Shown here piece by piece: positions 25,383-33,065 of a DNA stretch of 64,000 bases (the first letter of the stretch is position 1; each line of letters begins with the position of its first letter). The position numbers were made by a program, and so were the translations under genes. Under the pieces are notes generated by a model. The model was not told the DNA's origin. It was given only the letters and a program-made list of their open reading frames with translations, and did not search any database. This stretch comes from Hydrogenophaga aromaticivorans. GTDB lineage: Bacteria; Pseudomonadota; Gammaproteobacteria; Burkholderiales; Burkholderiaceae_C. The DNA is taken from positions 35,312 to 99,311 of the forward strand of contig NZ_VYGV01000005.1 in NCBI RefSeq assembly GCF_013387465.1. The letters run 5' to 3'.

Positions 25383-25782
25383 GGCTTCGGCTCCTTATCG
25401 AGACTTGAAACCACCGTCTGCGTTCTTACGCGCAAATGGTGGACGGGATGTTAAGAACACGGGATAAGCCGTGCGCCAGGTGTTGCCACTTTGGCCATCC
25501 CGTCCAAAACCTTGAATGCGCCGGGTGGCCCATTCGGCGGGCGCTGCAGTGGCAGCGGCCCAAGTGTTCAGACGTGACAAAACCTCGCTATCGGGGAGGT
25601 TACACCGCTTATCCAATGATGTTCTTACGCATCGGCCCTTTCGGGTTGGGCGGACTATAGCACGGGACTTCCACCGTGCCTCAACCGTTCACATCTCGGT
25701 ATTCCAGCGCGGCCGCGATACGGCTACCATGAATCATGAGCATTGCCAATTTCGGCGCATGCTCCAACAGCAGGAGAGAACA
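25383..25782. promoter_or_regulatory. Promoter region of the small-gene block with GTTCTTA repeats
   Basis: About 400 bp without a convincing gene. GTTCTTACGC occurs at 25422 and 25621 as exact direct repeats, and an inverted TAAGAAC at 25452-25458. Such a set could be an operator for the leftward small-gene block. A 73-codon minus-strand frame inside (25395-25616) was not accepted. Confidence 0.4.
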
Positions 25783-25872
25783 ATGGCCACAAGACCAGGC
25801 GATCAACCGTCACCAGGCGAGCGCCGCGACAAGCTTCCAAGCGATCGGCCACGCCCGAAGAAACTGGGTTAA
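25783..25872 (+). CDS. Possible 29-residue basic microprotein
   Basis: MATRPGDQPSPGERRDKLPS followed by DRPRPKKLG and a TAA. The ATG at 25783 has an excellent AGGAGA site 7 nt upstream. Rich in Arg, Lys and Pro, so probably disordered. It ends inside the convergent membrane-protein gene by 4 bp. Support is the ribosome site alone. Confidence 0.4.
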   Translation: MATRPGDQPSPGERRDKLPSDRPRPKKLG

Positions 25873-26396
25873 ACCAAGATCACGGCCGCAAACGAAACAA
25901 GCGGAGTCAGTGACATCAACAGGTAGCTGTTGTCGATCGCGGACATGGCGGCAGTGCTTGCTTTCCGATACTCGTCTGCTGCCGTTTCCATGTTCCTGAC
26001 TGTGCTCATGCGAAGCTCGTTGAGGCCGTTGGTTGGAGTACCTTCGTCGGTCAGTTCTCTAGCGTAGACGTCCCACTTCGGCAACATTTCCACCAACCCT
26101 TGGGTGTGCCAGGAACGCACAGTGGCCGAACGCAACGCCTCCCATGCCAGGTATGCCGCAATACAGAACCAATAGACCGCGGAAAGCAACGCAGCCAAGG
26201 CCACAGGCTTGCTGATCGCCCATTGGGTCAACCCGAGGCCACCCAAACCCGCGCCACCGCCCAAAAGAACCACCAGGAGCGCGGCGGCGCGCTGGCGGGC
26301 ATCTTTCACCCCCTCATAGCTGAAGGCCGCCACGCCGGCGCTGTGCACCTCTGCGAGATCAATCACATCTTTAGGTCGCTCTGGCGAGTTTGACAC
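25869..26396 (-). CDS. Membrane protein, third gene of the ImmA module
   Basis: 175 residues from a GTG at 26396, chosen because GGAGG lies 5 nt upstream. Two adjacent hydrophobic spans near residues 37-85 (AALLVVLLGGGAGLGGLGL, PVALAALLSAVYWFCIAAYL) and a C-terminal one (LLMSLTPLVSFAAVILV) enclose a soluble domain with EMLPKWDVYARELTDEG. No known family; arrangement recalls small membrane effectors such as SLATT-type proteins, but this is only a resemblance. It follows the second membrane gene after 41 bp. Confidence 0.72.
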   Translation of the reverse strand: MSNSPERPKDVIDLAEVHSAGVAAFSYEGVKDARQRAAALLVVLLGGGAGLGGLGLTQWAISKPVALAALLSAVYWFCIAAYLAWEALRSATVRSWHTQGLVEMLPKWDVYARELTDEGTPTNGLNELRMSTVRNMETAADEYRKASTAAMSAIDNSYLLMSLTPLVSFAAVILV

Positions 26397-26437
26397 TGGA
26401 CCCTCCAAGCGAAGGAAACTCGAACCGATGCAATTTA

Positions 26438-26860
26438 CTACTTGCCGACGGTTTCTCTGAGCGCTCCGACTGCATCGCTAAGAGCCTTGAGCGCTTCAGA
26501 CAAAACTGAAACCTGCGGCATGGACTCGGTGGTCTTTTCTTCGTACCCGCCAGGCGACGCAAAGGTCGCACGCAGCAAGGCCAAAGTGATGACCGACATA
26601 GCAACGACTACAGTTGCAAACATGCCAACAATCCAAGGGGAAAAGGTTGTCGCATGACTGGCCACCGCGCGAATCAGCTTGAAAAGTACCAAGCCAAAAA
26701 ACACGACCACGACAACCGACAGAACAAAGGAGAAACGCCGATATCTGCGTCGCGATGCAGCATCATCCAGCAGTGCATTTGCCTTGGTGTAGTCAGGCTC
26801 ATACGGAGTGTCCCCCGCACTAAGATCAAGTTGACTGCTTGTCGGTTCGTCTGGCATCAA
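26438..26860 (-). CDS. Two-span membrane protein, second gene of the ImmA module
   Basis: 140 residues from ATG 26860 (a second ATG follows at once). Two membrane spans: FSFVLSVVVVVFFGLVLFKL (about 43-62) and WIVGMFATVVVAMSVITLAL (about 76-95). The N-terminus is acidic, the C-terminus a helix (VLSEALKALSDAVGALRET) that may multimerise. Its start overlaps the ImmA stop by ATGA, so translation is coupled to the peptidase. No family recognised. Confidence 0.72.
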   Translation of the reverse strand: MMPDEPTSSQLDLSAGDTPYEPDYTKANALLDDAASRRRYRRFSFVLSVVVVVFFGLVLFKLIRAVASHATTFSPWIVGMFATVVVAMSVITLALLRATFASPGGYEEKTTESMPQVSVLSEALKALSDAVGALRETVGK

Positions 26861-27372
26861 ACAAAAAGACCGAGGTTGTTGATCCGATACGTCATGGCAA
26901 CCTTGGACACATTGAAAGCCTTGGCCAGGTCATCGACTGTCTTGAAAATGCCCGTCTGAACCAACTTTGCAACGGCAGATGCAGGCATCAACAGCTCCGC
27001 GGCAAACTGGTTGGCCGCGCGCTCTATGGGAGCAGATGCCTTCGATGAAAAAGCTTCCGCGAAGTCTCGCGGTGCATCATCGTGACCCAGAGCATAGTGT
27101 CCCAACTCGTGGGCCAACGTAAAGCGCTGTCGTACCTGAGCCTCCCACTCATTCACGCGAATAACACCCTGCTCACGCAGAAACTCTCCGCTGTATGGGA
27201 AGTCTTCAAATACACCCAGCCGCTCAACCTTTATTCCTTCGGCGATGGCGATCGCTGCAGGATCAACCGGCAGACGGCCATTCCAATGCTTCTCCAACAG
27301 CGCGCGCGCGGCGGCGGCTGGCGTAGCGGCTGCACGTGTAGGCAGCGGGCGGGTCTGAACCTCCGTTGTCAT
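26857..27372 (-). CDS. ImmA/IrrE-family metallopeptidase
   Basis: 171 residues from ATG 27372. The zinc-peptidase motif LAHELGHYALGHDD (H88, E89, H92) and the downstream ERAANQFAAELLMP block identify the ImmA/IrrE (COG2856) family. These enzymes cleave phage-type or stress repressors, e.g. ImmR of ICEBs1 or DdrO. No HTH repressor gene adjoins it; instead it is coupled to two membrane proteins. The C-terminal LAKAFNVSKVAMTYRI helix pair is the usual family end. Its promoter probably lies within the inverted repeat at 27408-27438, suggesting autoregulation. Confidence 0.88.
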   Translation of the reverse strand: MTTEVQTRPLPTRAAATPAAAARALLEKHWNGRLPVDPAAIAIAEGIKVERLGVFEDFPYSGEFLREQGVIRVNEWEAQVRQRFTLAHELGHYALGHDDAPRDFAEAFSSKASAPIERAANQFAAELLMPASAVAKLVQTGIFKTVDDLAKAFNVSKVAMTYRINNLGLFV

Positions 27373-27407
27373 GGTGTGCCTCCTGAGAATTGCGTTGCAA
27401 ACTACTC

Positions 27408-27438
27408 TGGCAGATGGATATAAAACCGCCATCTGCCA
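27408..27438. promoter_or_regulatory. 10-bp inverted-repeat operator before the ImmA gene
   Basis: Perfect arms TGGCAGATGG and CCATCTGCCA with an 11-nt A/T-rich spacer (ATATAAAACCG), 36 bp upstream of the ImmA start. On the minus strand the spacer reads GGTTTTATAT, which could hold a -10 element, so a bound dimer would cover the promoter. Confidence 0.65.
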
Positions 27439-27838
27439 TTTTTATCAGGATACCACCACATGAAAACGCCGGTGTGAAAAGACTGAATGAGGCACCTACG
27501 CTGTACAGGACACATATCCAACTCATGACGAGGTCGAATACCTCCGAGCTGTGTGCAAGCGCGTGGGCGCCGGCGGGTTATCTTTTTCGCGCCATATTCC
27601 CAAGGCTTCCATAGCTGTGCGGGGCCGTGCTGCAGCGGGGCGGGATGGCGGAAAAGGAAGGGGATGAAGACTACTTCAATGAATGAGTGCCCCTGTTCAA
27701 CTCCTATACTGCCCCGGTTTTACCCCGGTACCAAAACAGGCCGCAAACCCGCATGAATCCTCACTTCTGGGTTGTTGTGCCCCGGTGCCCCGGTGGTTCT
27801 TCGGAAACGCCACCGCCGAAAGGATTCCGAGGGCTTGA
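27439..27838. other. Gap between ImmA promoter and integrase end, with CCCCGG repeats (27711-27794)
   Basis: About 400 bp without a supported gene. Four CCCCGG(T) units lie at 27712, 27723, 27781 and 27788. The last pair reads on the minus strand ACCGGGGCACCGGGGCACAA, nearly the same as the left-end repeats near 12664-12684 but inverted. The stretch directly follows the integrase stop codon. Confidence 0.5.
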
Positions 27839-29044
27839 TCACGCAGCCCGCTTGGGCATCTTGACGACGTTTCCAGCCTTGCGGCCGTCCAGATAGTCCG
27901 CCCACCACTGCATGAGGCTGGTGCGGTCGGGCATGTAGCTCGACCGGTGGTAGGCGGCGCGCACCTTGTTGCGTTCCTTGTGTGCCAGCTGGCGCTCGAT
28001 CACGTCAGCATTCCAGCCGCACTCGTTGGCCGTGGTGCTGAACAGCGCCCGGAAGCCGTGGGCGGTCGCGCTGCCCTTGAAGCCCATGCGCGTCATGGCG
28101 CTGTTGAAGGTGTTCTCGCTCAGTGGTTTGCTGCGGTAGTTCGGGCTGGGGAACACCAGCTCGCTGTCACCGCTCAGGGGTTCCATGGTGCGCAGCACCT
28201 CAAGGGCTTGCCGGGACAGGGGCACGCGGTGTTCGGCGCGCATCTTCATGCGCTCGGCTGGAATGACCCACAGCGCCCCGTCAAGGTCAATCTCTGCCCA
28301 GCGTGCGCCGCGCACTTCGCCGGGGCGGGCCGCGGTCAGCATCAACAGGCGCAGGGCTTGCACAGTGCTGGGCTCGCCCACGTAGGTGGACAGCTTGCCC
28401 AAGAACTCAGGTATGTCCTTGTCTGCCAGCGCGGCCCGGTGGGTCACTTCGCGGGGTTTCAGGATCTCCGAGGGCACCAGGTCAAGCATGGGATTCGATT
28501 CGATGCGCTCATGCGTCACGGCCCATCGGTAGATCGCCTTCACCCGCTGCAGCACGCGGTTTGCCAGCTCACCAGCGCCCCGGGCTTCGATAGCCTTCAC
28601 GGCGGCCATGAGTTCGCCTGGCTTGATGCTGGCCAGCGGCCGGCCCCCGAGCGTGGGAAAAATGTCCGCCTCCAACGATGCCCGGATGCGCTGCAGGGTG
28701 ACAGGCTCCCAGCGGGACGACTGGTGCTTGATCCAGTCCAGCGCCACCGCCTCAAGGGTGTTCTCTTGTTCGTACAGGGCGCGGACCTTGGAGGCCTTGC
28801 GCAATGCCCCGGGGTCGTCGCCGGCCTTCAGCAAGGCATGGGCCTCCGCAGCCCGAGCGCGTGCATCGCGCAGGGTGACAGCCGGATACACCCCGAATGC
28901 CAGGCGCTTTTCCTTGCCCCCGTGCCGGTATTTCAGTCGCCAGTACCGCCCGCCCGCCTTCGTCACCTCCAGGTACAACCCCCCGCCGTCGAAGTGCTTG
29001 CCGGGGTCGGTCAGCGTTCGCAGCTTGGCATCGGTCAGCTTCAT
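27839..29044 (-). CDS. P4-type tyrosine integrase (DUF4102 arm-binding domain)
   Basis: 401 residues from ATG 29044, chosen because GAAGG is 8 nt upstream; the ATG at 29053 lies inside that site. The N-terminal DUF4102 arm-binding domain opens LTDAKLRTLTDPGKHFDGGGLYL. The catalytic domain holds the arginine in ARPGEVRGARW, HGFRALF (H-x-x-R), LAHKERNKVRAAYHR with the second histidine and the tyrosine nucleophile. This group usually integrates at tRNA 3' ends, fitting the tRNA-Leu at 12355. Next to the right end with TGGGGGCA arm-like repeats just upstream. Apparently intact. Confidence 0.94.
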   Translation of the reverse strand: MKLTDAKLRTLTDPGKHFDGGGLYLEVTKAGGRYWRLKYRHGGKEKRLAFGVYPAVTLRDARARAAEAHALLKAGDDPGALRKASKVRALYEQENTLEAVALDWIKHQSSRWEPVTLQRIRASLEADIFPTLGGRPLASIKPGELMAAVKAIEARGAGELANRVLQRVKAIYRWAVTHERIESNPMLDLVPSEILKPREVTHRAALADKDIPEFLGKLSTYVGEPSTVQALRLLMLTAARPGEVRGARWAEIDLDGALWVIPAERMKMRAEHRVPLSRQALEVLRTMEPLSGDSELVFPSPNYRSKPLSENTFNSAMTRMGFKGSATAHGFRALFSTTANECGWNADVIERQLAHKERNKVRAAYHRSSYMPDRTSLMQWWADYLDGRKAGNVVKMPKRAA

Positions 29045-29064
29045 GAGGGGCATCCTTCACAGTC

Positions 29065-29084
29065 TGGGGGCACATTTGGGGGCA
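29065..29084. repeat. Right-end TGGGGGCA repeats
   Basis: TGGGGGCACATTTGGGGGCA, identical and in the same orientation as 12553-12572. It lies between the integrase start and the candidate attR. Either an arm-type site or, less likely, part of the true recombination site. Confidence 0.65.
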
Positions 29085-29117
29085 TTTTTACGAATTTTGC
29101 CTCGCTTTCATAGGGGA

Positions 29118-29140
29118 GTTCGTGTGCGGCCCCGGCACCA
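29118..29140. other. Candidate attR: decayed copy of the tRNA-Leu 3' end
   Basis: GTTCG, four changed bases, then CGGCCCCGG and CACCA. It matches the T-arm/acceptor end of tRNA-Leu at 12416-12439 except for the four bases and one missing G. It is followed 6 bp later by a terminator on the plus strand, as expected after a tRNA. Confidence 0.55.
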
Positions 29141-29143
29141 CAC

Positions 29144-29887
29144 TCAAGGCCGCACAGTTTTCGCTGTGCGGCCTTTTTGTTTTTCAGCAGCCTGCTCCGC
29201 CGCATCCGTCCCTGCACGGGCCAGCTCTTCCTTCAGCACCTGCTGGTAGATGCGCGGCAGCTGGCGGCTCATGCTGTTGGTCTCGATGCCGTACCCCAGG
29301 CTGGTCCAGGTGCCGGAGAGTCGGCGCAACACCGGCTGCACCCGGCCCTGCCGCAACTGGGCCGACAGGTTGCCCCAGCGCCCCTCGGAAAGCCAGGCGT
29401 GCACCACCAGGTCCTGGTACTCGGGCGCGAAACTCAGTCCGGTGGCATCCAGTGGATCGTCGGTGCGCTGCGGGTGGTAGCGGGCGGCCAGTTCGAGCCA
29501 GGTGCTGTAGAGCAGCTGGTAACGCCCGGCGGCCGTGGAGCAGTTGCCCCGGTTGGGCCCTTGTCCAATGGATTCGCAGCGGTTCGGGTGCACGTCCAGC
29601 GTCCACACATAGTCGTGCCCGTACACCACGTGGTAGGGCCGCAGCACGTTGGACTCACTGGCCGAGATGGTGCGCATCAGCGCGCGCAGGTAGGGGTCAC
29701 CGCCGGACATGACCAGGGGCTGCGTGCCCGGGATCAGCAGCAGGGGCCGCCACCACCAGAGCAGCAGCAGCATGAGCACCACGGCGCCCGCCGTGAGGGC
29801 CAGGCGCGAGCGCAGGGGCGAGTCCCAGAACCCCGATGGCGGGACGTCAGCAGGGGCGTCTGACCGATCCGGTGGCAATGAACTCAT
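29144..29887 (-). CDS. GH104 lysozyme-like protein with N-terminal membrane anchor
   Basis: 247 residues. After a short disordered start, residues about 27-53 form one membrane span (LALTAGAVVLMLLLLWWW). The remainder resembles the lambda endolysin R / glycoside hydrolase family 104 fold: LRALMRTISASES with a probable catalytic glutamate, DVHPNRC, and STAAGRYQLLYSTW. It would act on peptidoglycan on the outer face of the inner membrane. The last codons overlap the terminator at 29146-29184, so the end of the protein may have been formed or altered at the element junction. Lies just outside the element. Confidence 0.78.
   Translation of the reverse strand: MSSLPPDRSDAPADVPPSGFWDSPLRSRLALTAGAVVLMLLLLWWWRPLLLIPGTQPLVMSGGDPYLRALMRTISASESNVLRPYHVVYGHDYVWTLDVHPNRCESIGQGPNRGNCSTAAGRYQLLYSTWLELAARYHPQRTDDPLDATGLSFAPEYQDLVVHAWLSEGRWGNLSAQLRQGRVQPVLRRLSGTWTSLGYGIETNSMSRQLPRIYQQVLKEELARAGTDAAEQAAEKQKGRTAKTVRP
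29146..29184 (+). terminator. Probable original terminator of the tRNA-Leu gene
   Basis: Perfect 12-bp stem AAGGCCGCACAG / CTGTGCGGCCTT with loop TTTTCG, followed by TTTGTTTTT on the plus strand. No plus-strand gene precedes it now; it fits as the terminator left behind when the element split the tRNA from its downstream region. Confidence 0.75.
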
Positions 29888-30009
29888 GGTGCAAACACAA
29901 CGTAGCGGCGCTGGATGAACCCGCGGGACGTCATGTCCGACAGGAAGGGGGATCGGGAGTCAGCTGACACAATCCAAGGCATTGTCCAACAACGCCGACC
30001 CGACTTGCC

Positions 30010-30984
30010 ATGCTGCTGCCATCGCTTGCCATCCTTGCCGGACTGTTGCTGCTCGTGTGGAGCGCCGACCGCTTCGTGGCCGGGGCTTCGGCCACCGCCC
30101 AGCACTTTGCCGTGCCCCCGCTGCTGGTCGGCATGCTGATCGTCGGCTTCGGCACCTCGGCACCCGAGATGGTGGTGTCGGTGCTGGCGGCTTCGCAGGG
30201 CAACCCCGGGCTCGCGCTGGGCAACGCCTGGGGCTCCAACATCGTCAACATGGCGCTGATCCTGGGCATCACGGCGCTGATCGCACCGATCCTGGTGCGC
30301 TCGGTCATCCTGCGCAAGGAGTTGCCGATCCTGATGGCGGTGACCGCGTTGTCGGCACTGCTGGTCTGGGACGGTGTGCTGTCGCGGCTCGACGCCGCGG
30401 TGTTGCTGCTGGTGTTTGGCACGCTGGTGACCTGGTCCATCGTCGAGGCCCGCGCCGGAGGCGGGGACACGCTGGCCACCGAGACGGCCACCGAGCTGCG
30501 GGCGCATGCGATGCCGCTGCGGCGCTCGCTGCTGTGGCTGGGTGTGGGTCTGCTGCTGCTCGTGGGCAGTTCGCGCTTGCTGGTCTGGGGCGCGGTGTCG
30601 ATCGCACAATCGCTGGGCGTGAGCGACCTGATCATCGGCCTGACGGTGGTGGCGATAGGCACCTCGTTGCCCGAGCTGGCGTCGTGCGTGGCGGCGGCGC
30701 GCAAGGGCGAGCACGACATCGCACTGGGGAACGTGCTGGGGTCGGGCCTCTTCAACACGCTGGCCGTGGTGGGGCTGGCGGGCGTGATCGCGCCGATGGA
30801 CATCGGCACCGATGTGCTCACGCGCGACCTGCCGATGATGGCCGGCCTGACCGTGCTGCTCTTCGCCATGGGCTGGGGCTTTCGCGGCCCCGGGCGCATC
30901 AACCGGCTGGAGGCGCTGGTGCTGCTGGCCCTGTATGTGGGGTACACCGGCTGGCTGCTGGCCTCCATGACGCCCGGCGCCTGA
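30010..30984 (+). CDS. Calcium/sodium antiporter (CaCA family, YrbG-like)
   Basis: 324 residues, about ten hydrophobic spans in two inverted halves. The two alpha repeats are clear: GFGTSAPEMVVSV ... GNAWGSNIVNMALI and GTSLPELASCV ... GNVLGSGLFNTL, which form the ion-binding site. Length matches E. coli YrbG. It would exchange Ca2+ for Na+ or H+ across the inner membrane. Divergent from the GH104 gene, 122 bp apart; convergent with the next gene with no bases between stop codons. Confidence 0.93.
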   Translation: MLLPSLAILAGLLLLVWSADRFVAGASATAQHFAVPPLLVGMLIVGFGTSAPEMVVSVLAASQGNPGLALGNAWGSNIVNMALILGITALIAPILVRSVILRKELPILMAVTALSALLVWDGVLSRLDAAVLLLVFGTLVTWSIVEARAGGGDTLATETATELRAHAMPLRRSLLWLGVGLLLLVGSSRLLVWGAVSIAQSLGVSDLIIGLTVVAIGTSLPELASCVAAARKGEHDIALGNVLGSGLFNTLAVVGLAGVIAPMDIGTDVLTRDLPMMAGLTVLLFAMGWGFRGPGRINRLEALVLLALYVGYTGWLLASMTPGA

Positions 30985-31905
30985 TCAGGCCCGAAGGCCT
31001 TCGGCCACCGTGGGGTAGCGCAGGCGAAGCCCGAGTTCGGTTTTCATGCGCTGGTTGTGCAACCGGCGCGACTCGCTCATGAAGCTCAGCAGCATCAGCG
31101 GCAGCTGGTCCCCCGCGGCATTGCGCGCGATGCGCGGCGGACGGGGCAGTCCATACAGGTCGGCCGCGAGATCGAAGTAGTCGCCCATTTTCAGATCGGT
31201 GTCGTCACTCACGTTGACGTTGCGCTGCGGCTGCCCGCGCCAGAGCGCCAGCACACAGGCGCGCGCCAGATCATCGGCGTGGATGTGGTTCGTGAACACG
31301 TCGTCTTCGGCGCGCAGCACCGGTGTGCCCCTCAGCAGGCGATCGCGCGGCGTGCCGCCCTCACGGTCGGGCGCGTAGATGCCGGGGATGCGCAGCACGC
31401 TGGTGCGCACGCCGGTGGCGCGCCCCAGCCAGTGCACCGCCGCCTCGGCATCCACCCGCCGCCAGGCGCGCGGCGTGAGCGGCTGGGCCGGGGTGGCTTC
31501 GCTCACCCATTGCCCTTGCCGGTCCCCGTAGACGCCGCTGGTGGAACCGTACACAAGAGCCGCCGGCAACGAGCGCTGCGCCAAGGCCCGCACCAGCGAC
31601 CGGGTGCGGGTGTCCAGCCGCCAGTCGGGCGATTCGCCCGCGGGTGGTGGCGCGAGGTGCAGCACACGGGTGGCCAGTCCGGCCAGCCGGCCCAGGCTGC
31701 GGGCGTCGTCCAGGTTGCCCGGCAAGGGGGTGATGCCCTGCGCGCGCAGCGCAGCCGCGCTCCCGGGTGTCGATGTGAGGGCGAGCAGCCGCACACGGCG
31801 GCCGCCACCCAGCACGCGGGCCGCGCGCTGACCCACGTCGCCACAGCCAATGATCAGCACCCGCTCACGCCGGAAGCGTGCGGGCAAAGCGCCCAGAAGG
31901 CTCAT
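30985..31905 (-). CDS. NAD-dependent epimerase/dehydratase (YeeZ-like extended SDR)
   Basis: 306 residues from ATG 31905. A Rossmann motif ERVLIIGCGDVGQRAARVL at the N-terminus, LVYGSTSGVYGDRQGQWVSE (atypical SDR active-site region with S/T and Y), and the extended-SDR end block VNVSDDTDLKMGDYFDLAADLYG, like E. coli YeeZ. The substrate is unknown. Divergent from the flavoprotein gene, 82 bp apart. Confidence 0.85.
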   Translation of the reverse strand: MSLLGALPARFRRERVLIIGCGDVGQRAARVLGGGRRVRLLALTSTPGSAAALRAQGITPLPGNLDDARSLGRLAGLATRVLHLAPPPAGESPDWRLDTRTRSLVRALAQRSLPAALVYGSTSGVYGDRQGQWVSEATPAQPLTPRAWRRVDAEAAVHWLGRATGVRTSVLRIPGIYAPDREGGTPRDRLLRGTPVLRAEDDVFTNHIHADDLARACVLALWRGQPQRNVNVSDDTDLKMGDYFDLAADLYGLPRPPRIARNAAGDQLPLMLLSFMSESRRLHNQRMKTELGLRLRYPTVAEGLRA

Positions 31906-31987
31906 GCGATTTCCAGATTTGCGACAATGTTCGATTGCTTTTGTGTCGAGACACACCAAGGCGCCCCAACCACCACTCGCCGCCAGT

Positions 31988-33019
31988 ATGACATTCACCA
32001 TCACCATCGAACCCAGCGGGCGCAGCTTCACGGCAGAGCCCACCGAGGCCATCCTGGCCGCGGGCATCCGACAAGGCATCGGTCTGCCGTATGGCTGCAA
32101 GGACGGCGCCTGCGGCTCGTGCAAATGCAAAGTGGTCAGCGGCCAGATCACCCACGGTCCGCACCAGGCCAAGGCCCTGAGCGCCGAGGAAGAAGCCGCC
32201 GGCTATGCGCTGACCTGCTGCGGCGTGGCCCACAGCGACGTGGTGCTGGAATCGCGCCAGGTCACCGAAGCCGGTGCTTTCCCGATCAAGAAGATGCCGG
32301 TGCGCGTGAACCGGCTCGATCGCGCTTCGCACGATGTGATCGTGATGCACCTGCAGTTGCCCGCGTCCGACACCTTCCAGTACCACGCGGGCCAGTACAT
32401 CGAGTTCCTGCTGCGCGACGGCGACCGCCGCAGCTATTCCATGGCCAACGCGCCGCACACGCAAGCGGGCCAGCCAGCGATGGAACTGCACCTGCGCCAC
32501 ATGCCGGGGGGCAAGTTCACCGACCACGTGTTCGGCGCCATGAAAGAAAAAGACATCCTGCGCATCGAAGGGCCTTACGGCAGCTTCTACCTGCGAGAAG
32601 ACAGCGACAAGCCGGTGATCCTGCTGGCGTCGGGCACCGGTTTTGCGCCCATCAAGGCCATCCTCCAGCACATGCATTTCAAGGGCATCCAGCGCCCGAC
32701 CACCGTGTACTGGGGCGGCCGGCGCCCGGCCGATCTGTACCACCACGACTGGCTGCTGGCCCAGGCCGCCGCGATGCCCAACCTGCACTATGTGCCGGTG
32801 ATCTCCGATGCCCTGCCCGAAGACGGCTGGAGCGGTCGCACGGGCTTTGTGCACCTCGCGGTGCTGCAGGATTTTCCCGACCTGTCGGGCCACCAGGTCT
32901 ATGCCTGCGGCGCGCCCATCGTGGTCGAATCGGCGCGCACCCAGTACAGCGCACAGGCTGGGCTGCCACCGGAAGAGTTCTACGCCGACTCGTTCACCAG
33001 CGAGGCCGACAAGCTGTGA
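31988..33019 (+). CDS. Ferredoxin-reductase-type flavoprotein (CDP-6-deoxy-delta-3,4-glucoseen reductase-like)
   Basis: 343 residues from ATG 31988. N-terminal plant-type 2Fe-2S domain with C37-x4-C42-x2-C45 and C77; then the FAD domain with RSYSMANAP and the NAD domain with LLASGTGFAPIKAIL and YACGAP. This order is that of AscD/E3 and of ring-hydroxylating dioxygenase reductases. It moves electrons from NAD(P)H to an unknown oxygenase or dehydratase. No partner gene is nearby; in beta-proteobacteria a gene of this kind is widely present and its true role is unsettled. Confidence 0.88.
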   Translation: MTFTITIEPSGRSFTAEPTEAILAAGIRQGIGLPYGCKDGACGSCKCKVVSGQITHGPHQAKALSAEEEAAGYALTCCGVAHSDVVLESRQVTEAGAFPIKKMPVRVNRLDRASHDVIVMHLQLPASDTFQYHAGQYIEFLLRDGDRRSYSMANAPHTQAGQPAMELHLRHMPGGKFTDHVFGAMKEKDILRIEGPYGSFYLREDSDKPVILLASGTGFAPIKAILQHMHFKGIQRPTTVYWGGRRPADLYHHDWLLAQAAAMPNLHYVPVISDALPEDGWSGRTGFVHLAVLQDFPDLSGHQVYACGAPIVVESARTQYSAQAGLPPEEFYADSFTSEADKL

Positions 33020-33065
33020 CCGCCGCCTTCATCCCGTTCCAACAACAACCCCAGGAGACCGCCCC

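Larger units (their letters stand above)
12440..29140. mobile_element. tRNA-Leu-integrated phage-satellite-like element (about 16.7 kb)
   Basis: Bounded on the left by the 3' end of tRNA-Leu and on the right by a decayed copy of that end beside a P4-type integrase. Almost all genes read on the minus strand: integrase, ImmA module, a block of small coupled genes, tandem AlpA regulators, coiled-coil protein, tape measure protein, DUF927 primase-helicase and a terminase-small-like protein. No capsid, portal, large terminase, baseplate or lysis gene was found. Exact 20-bp repeats (TGGGGGCACATTTGGGGGCA) lie just inside both ends. The boundaries are inferred and could shift by about 100 bp. Confidence 0.75.

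Noticed and set aside
25395..25616. 73-codon minus-strand frame before the small-gene block
   Set aside because: No ribosome site, unusual composition, and it covers the repeats that look regulatory.
29931..30968. 345-codon minus-strand frame opposite the Ca2+/Na+ antiporter
   Set aside because: Ser/Ala/Arg-rich antisense shadow of a gene with clear transporter motifs.
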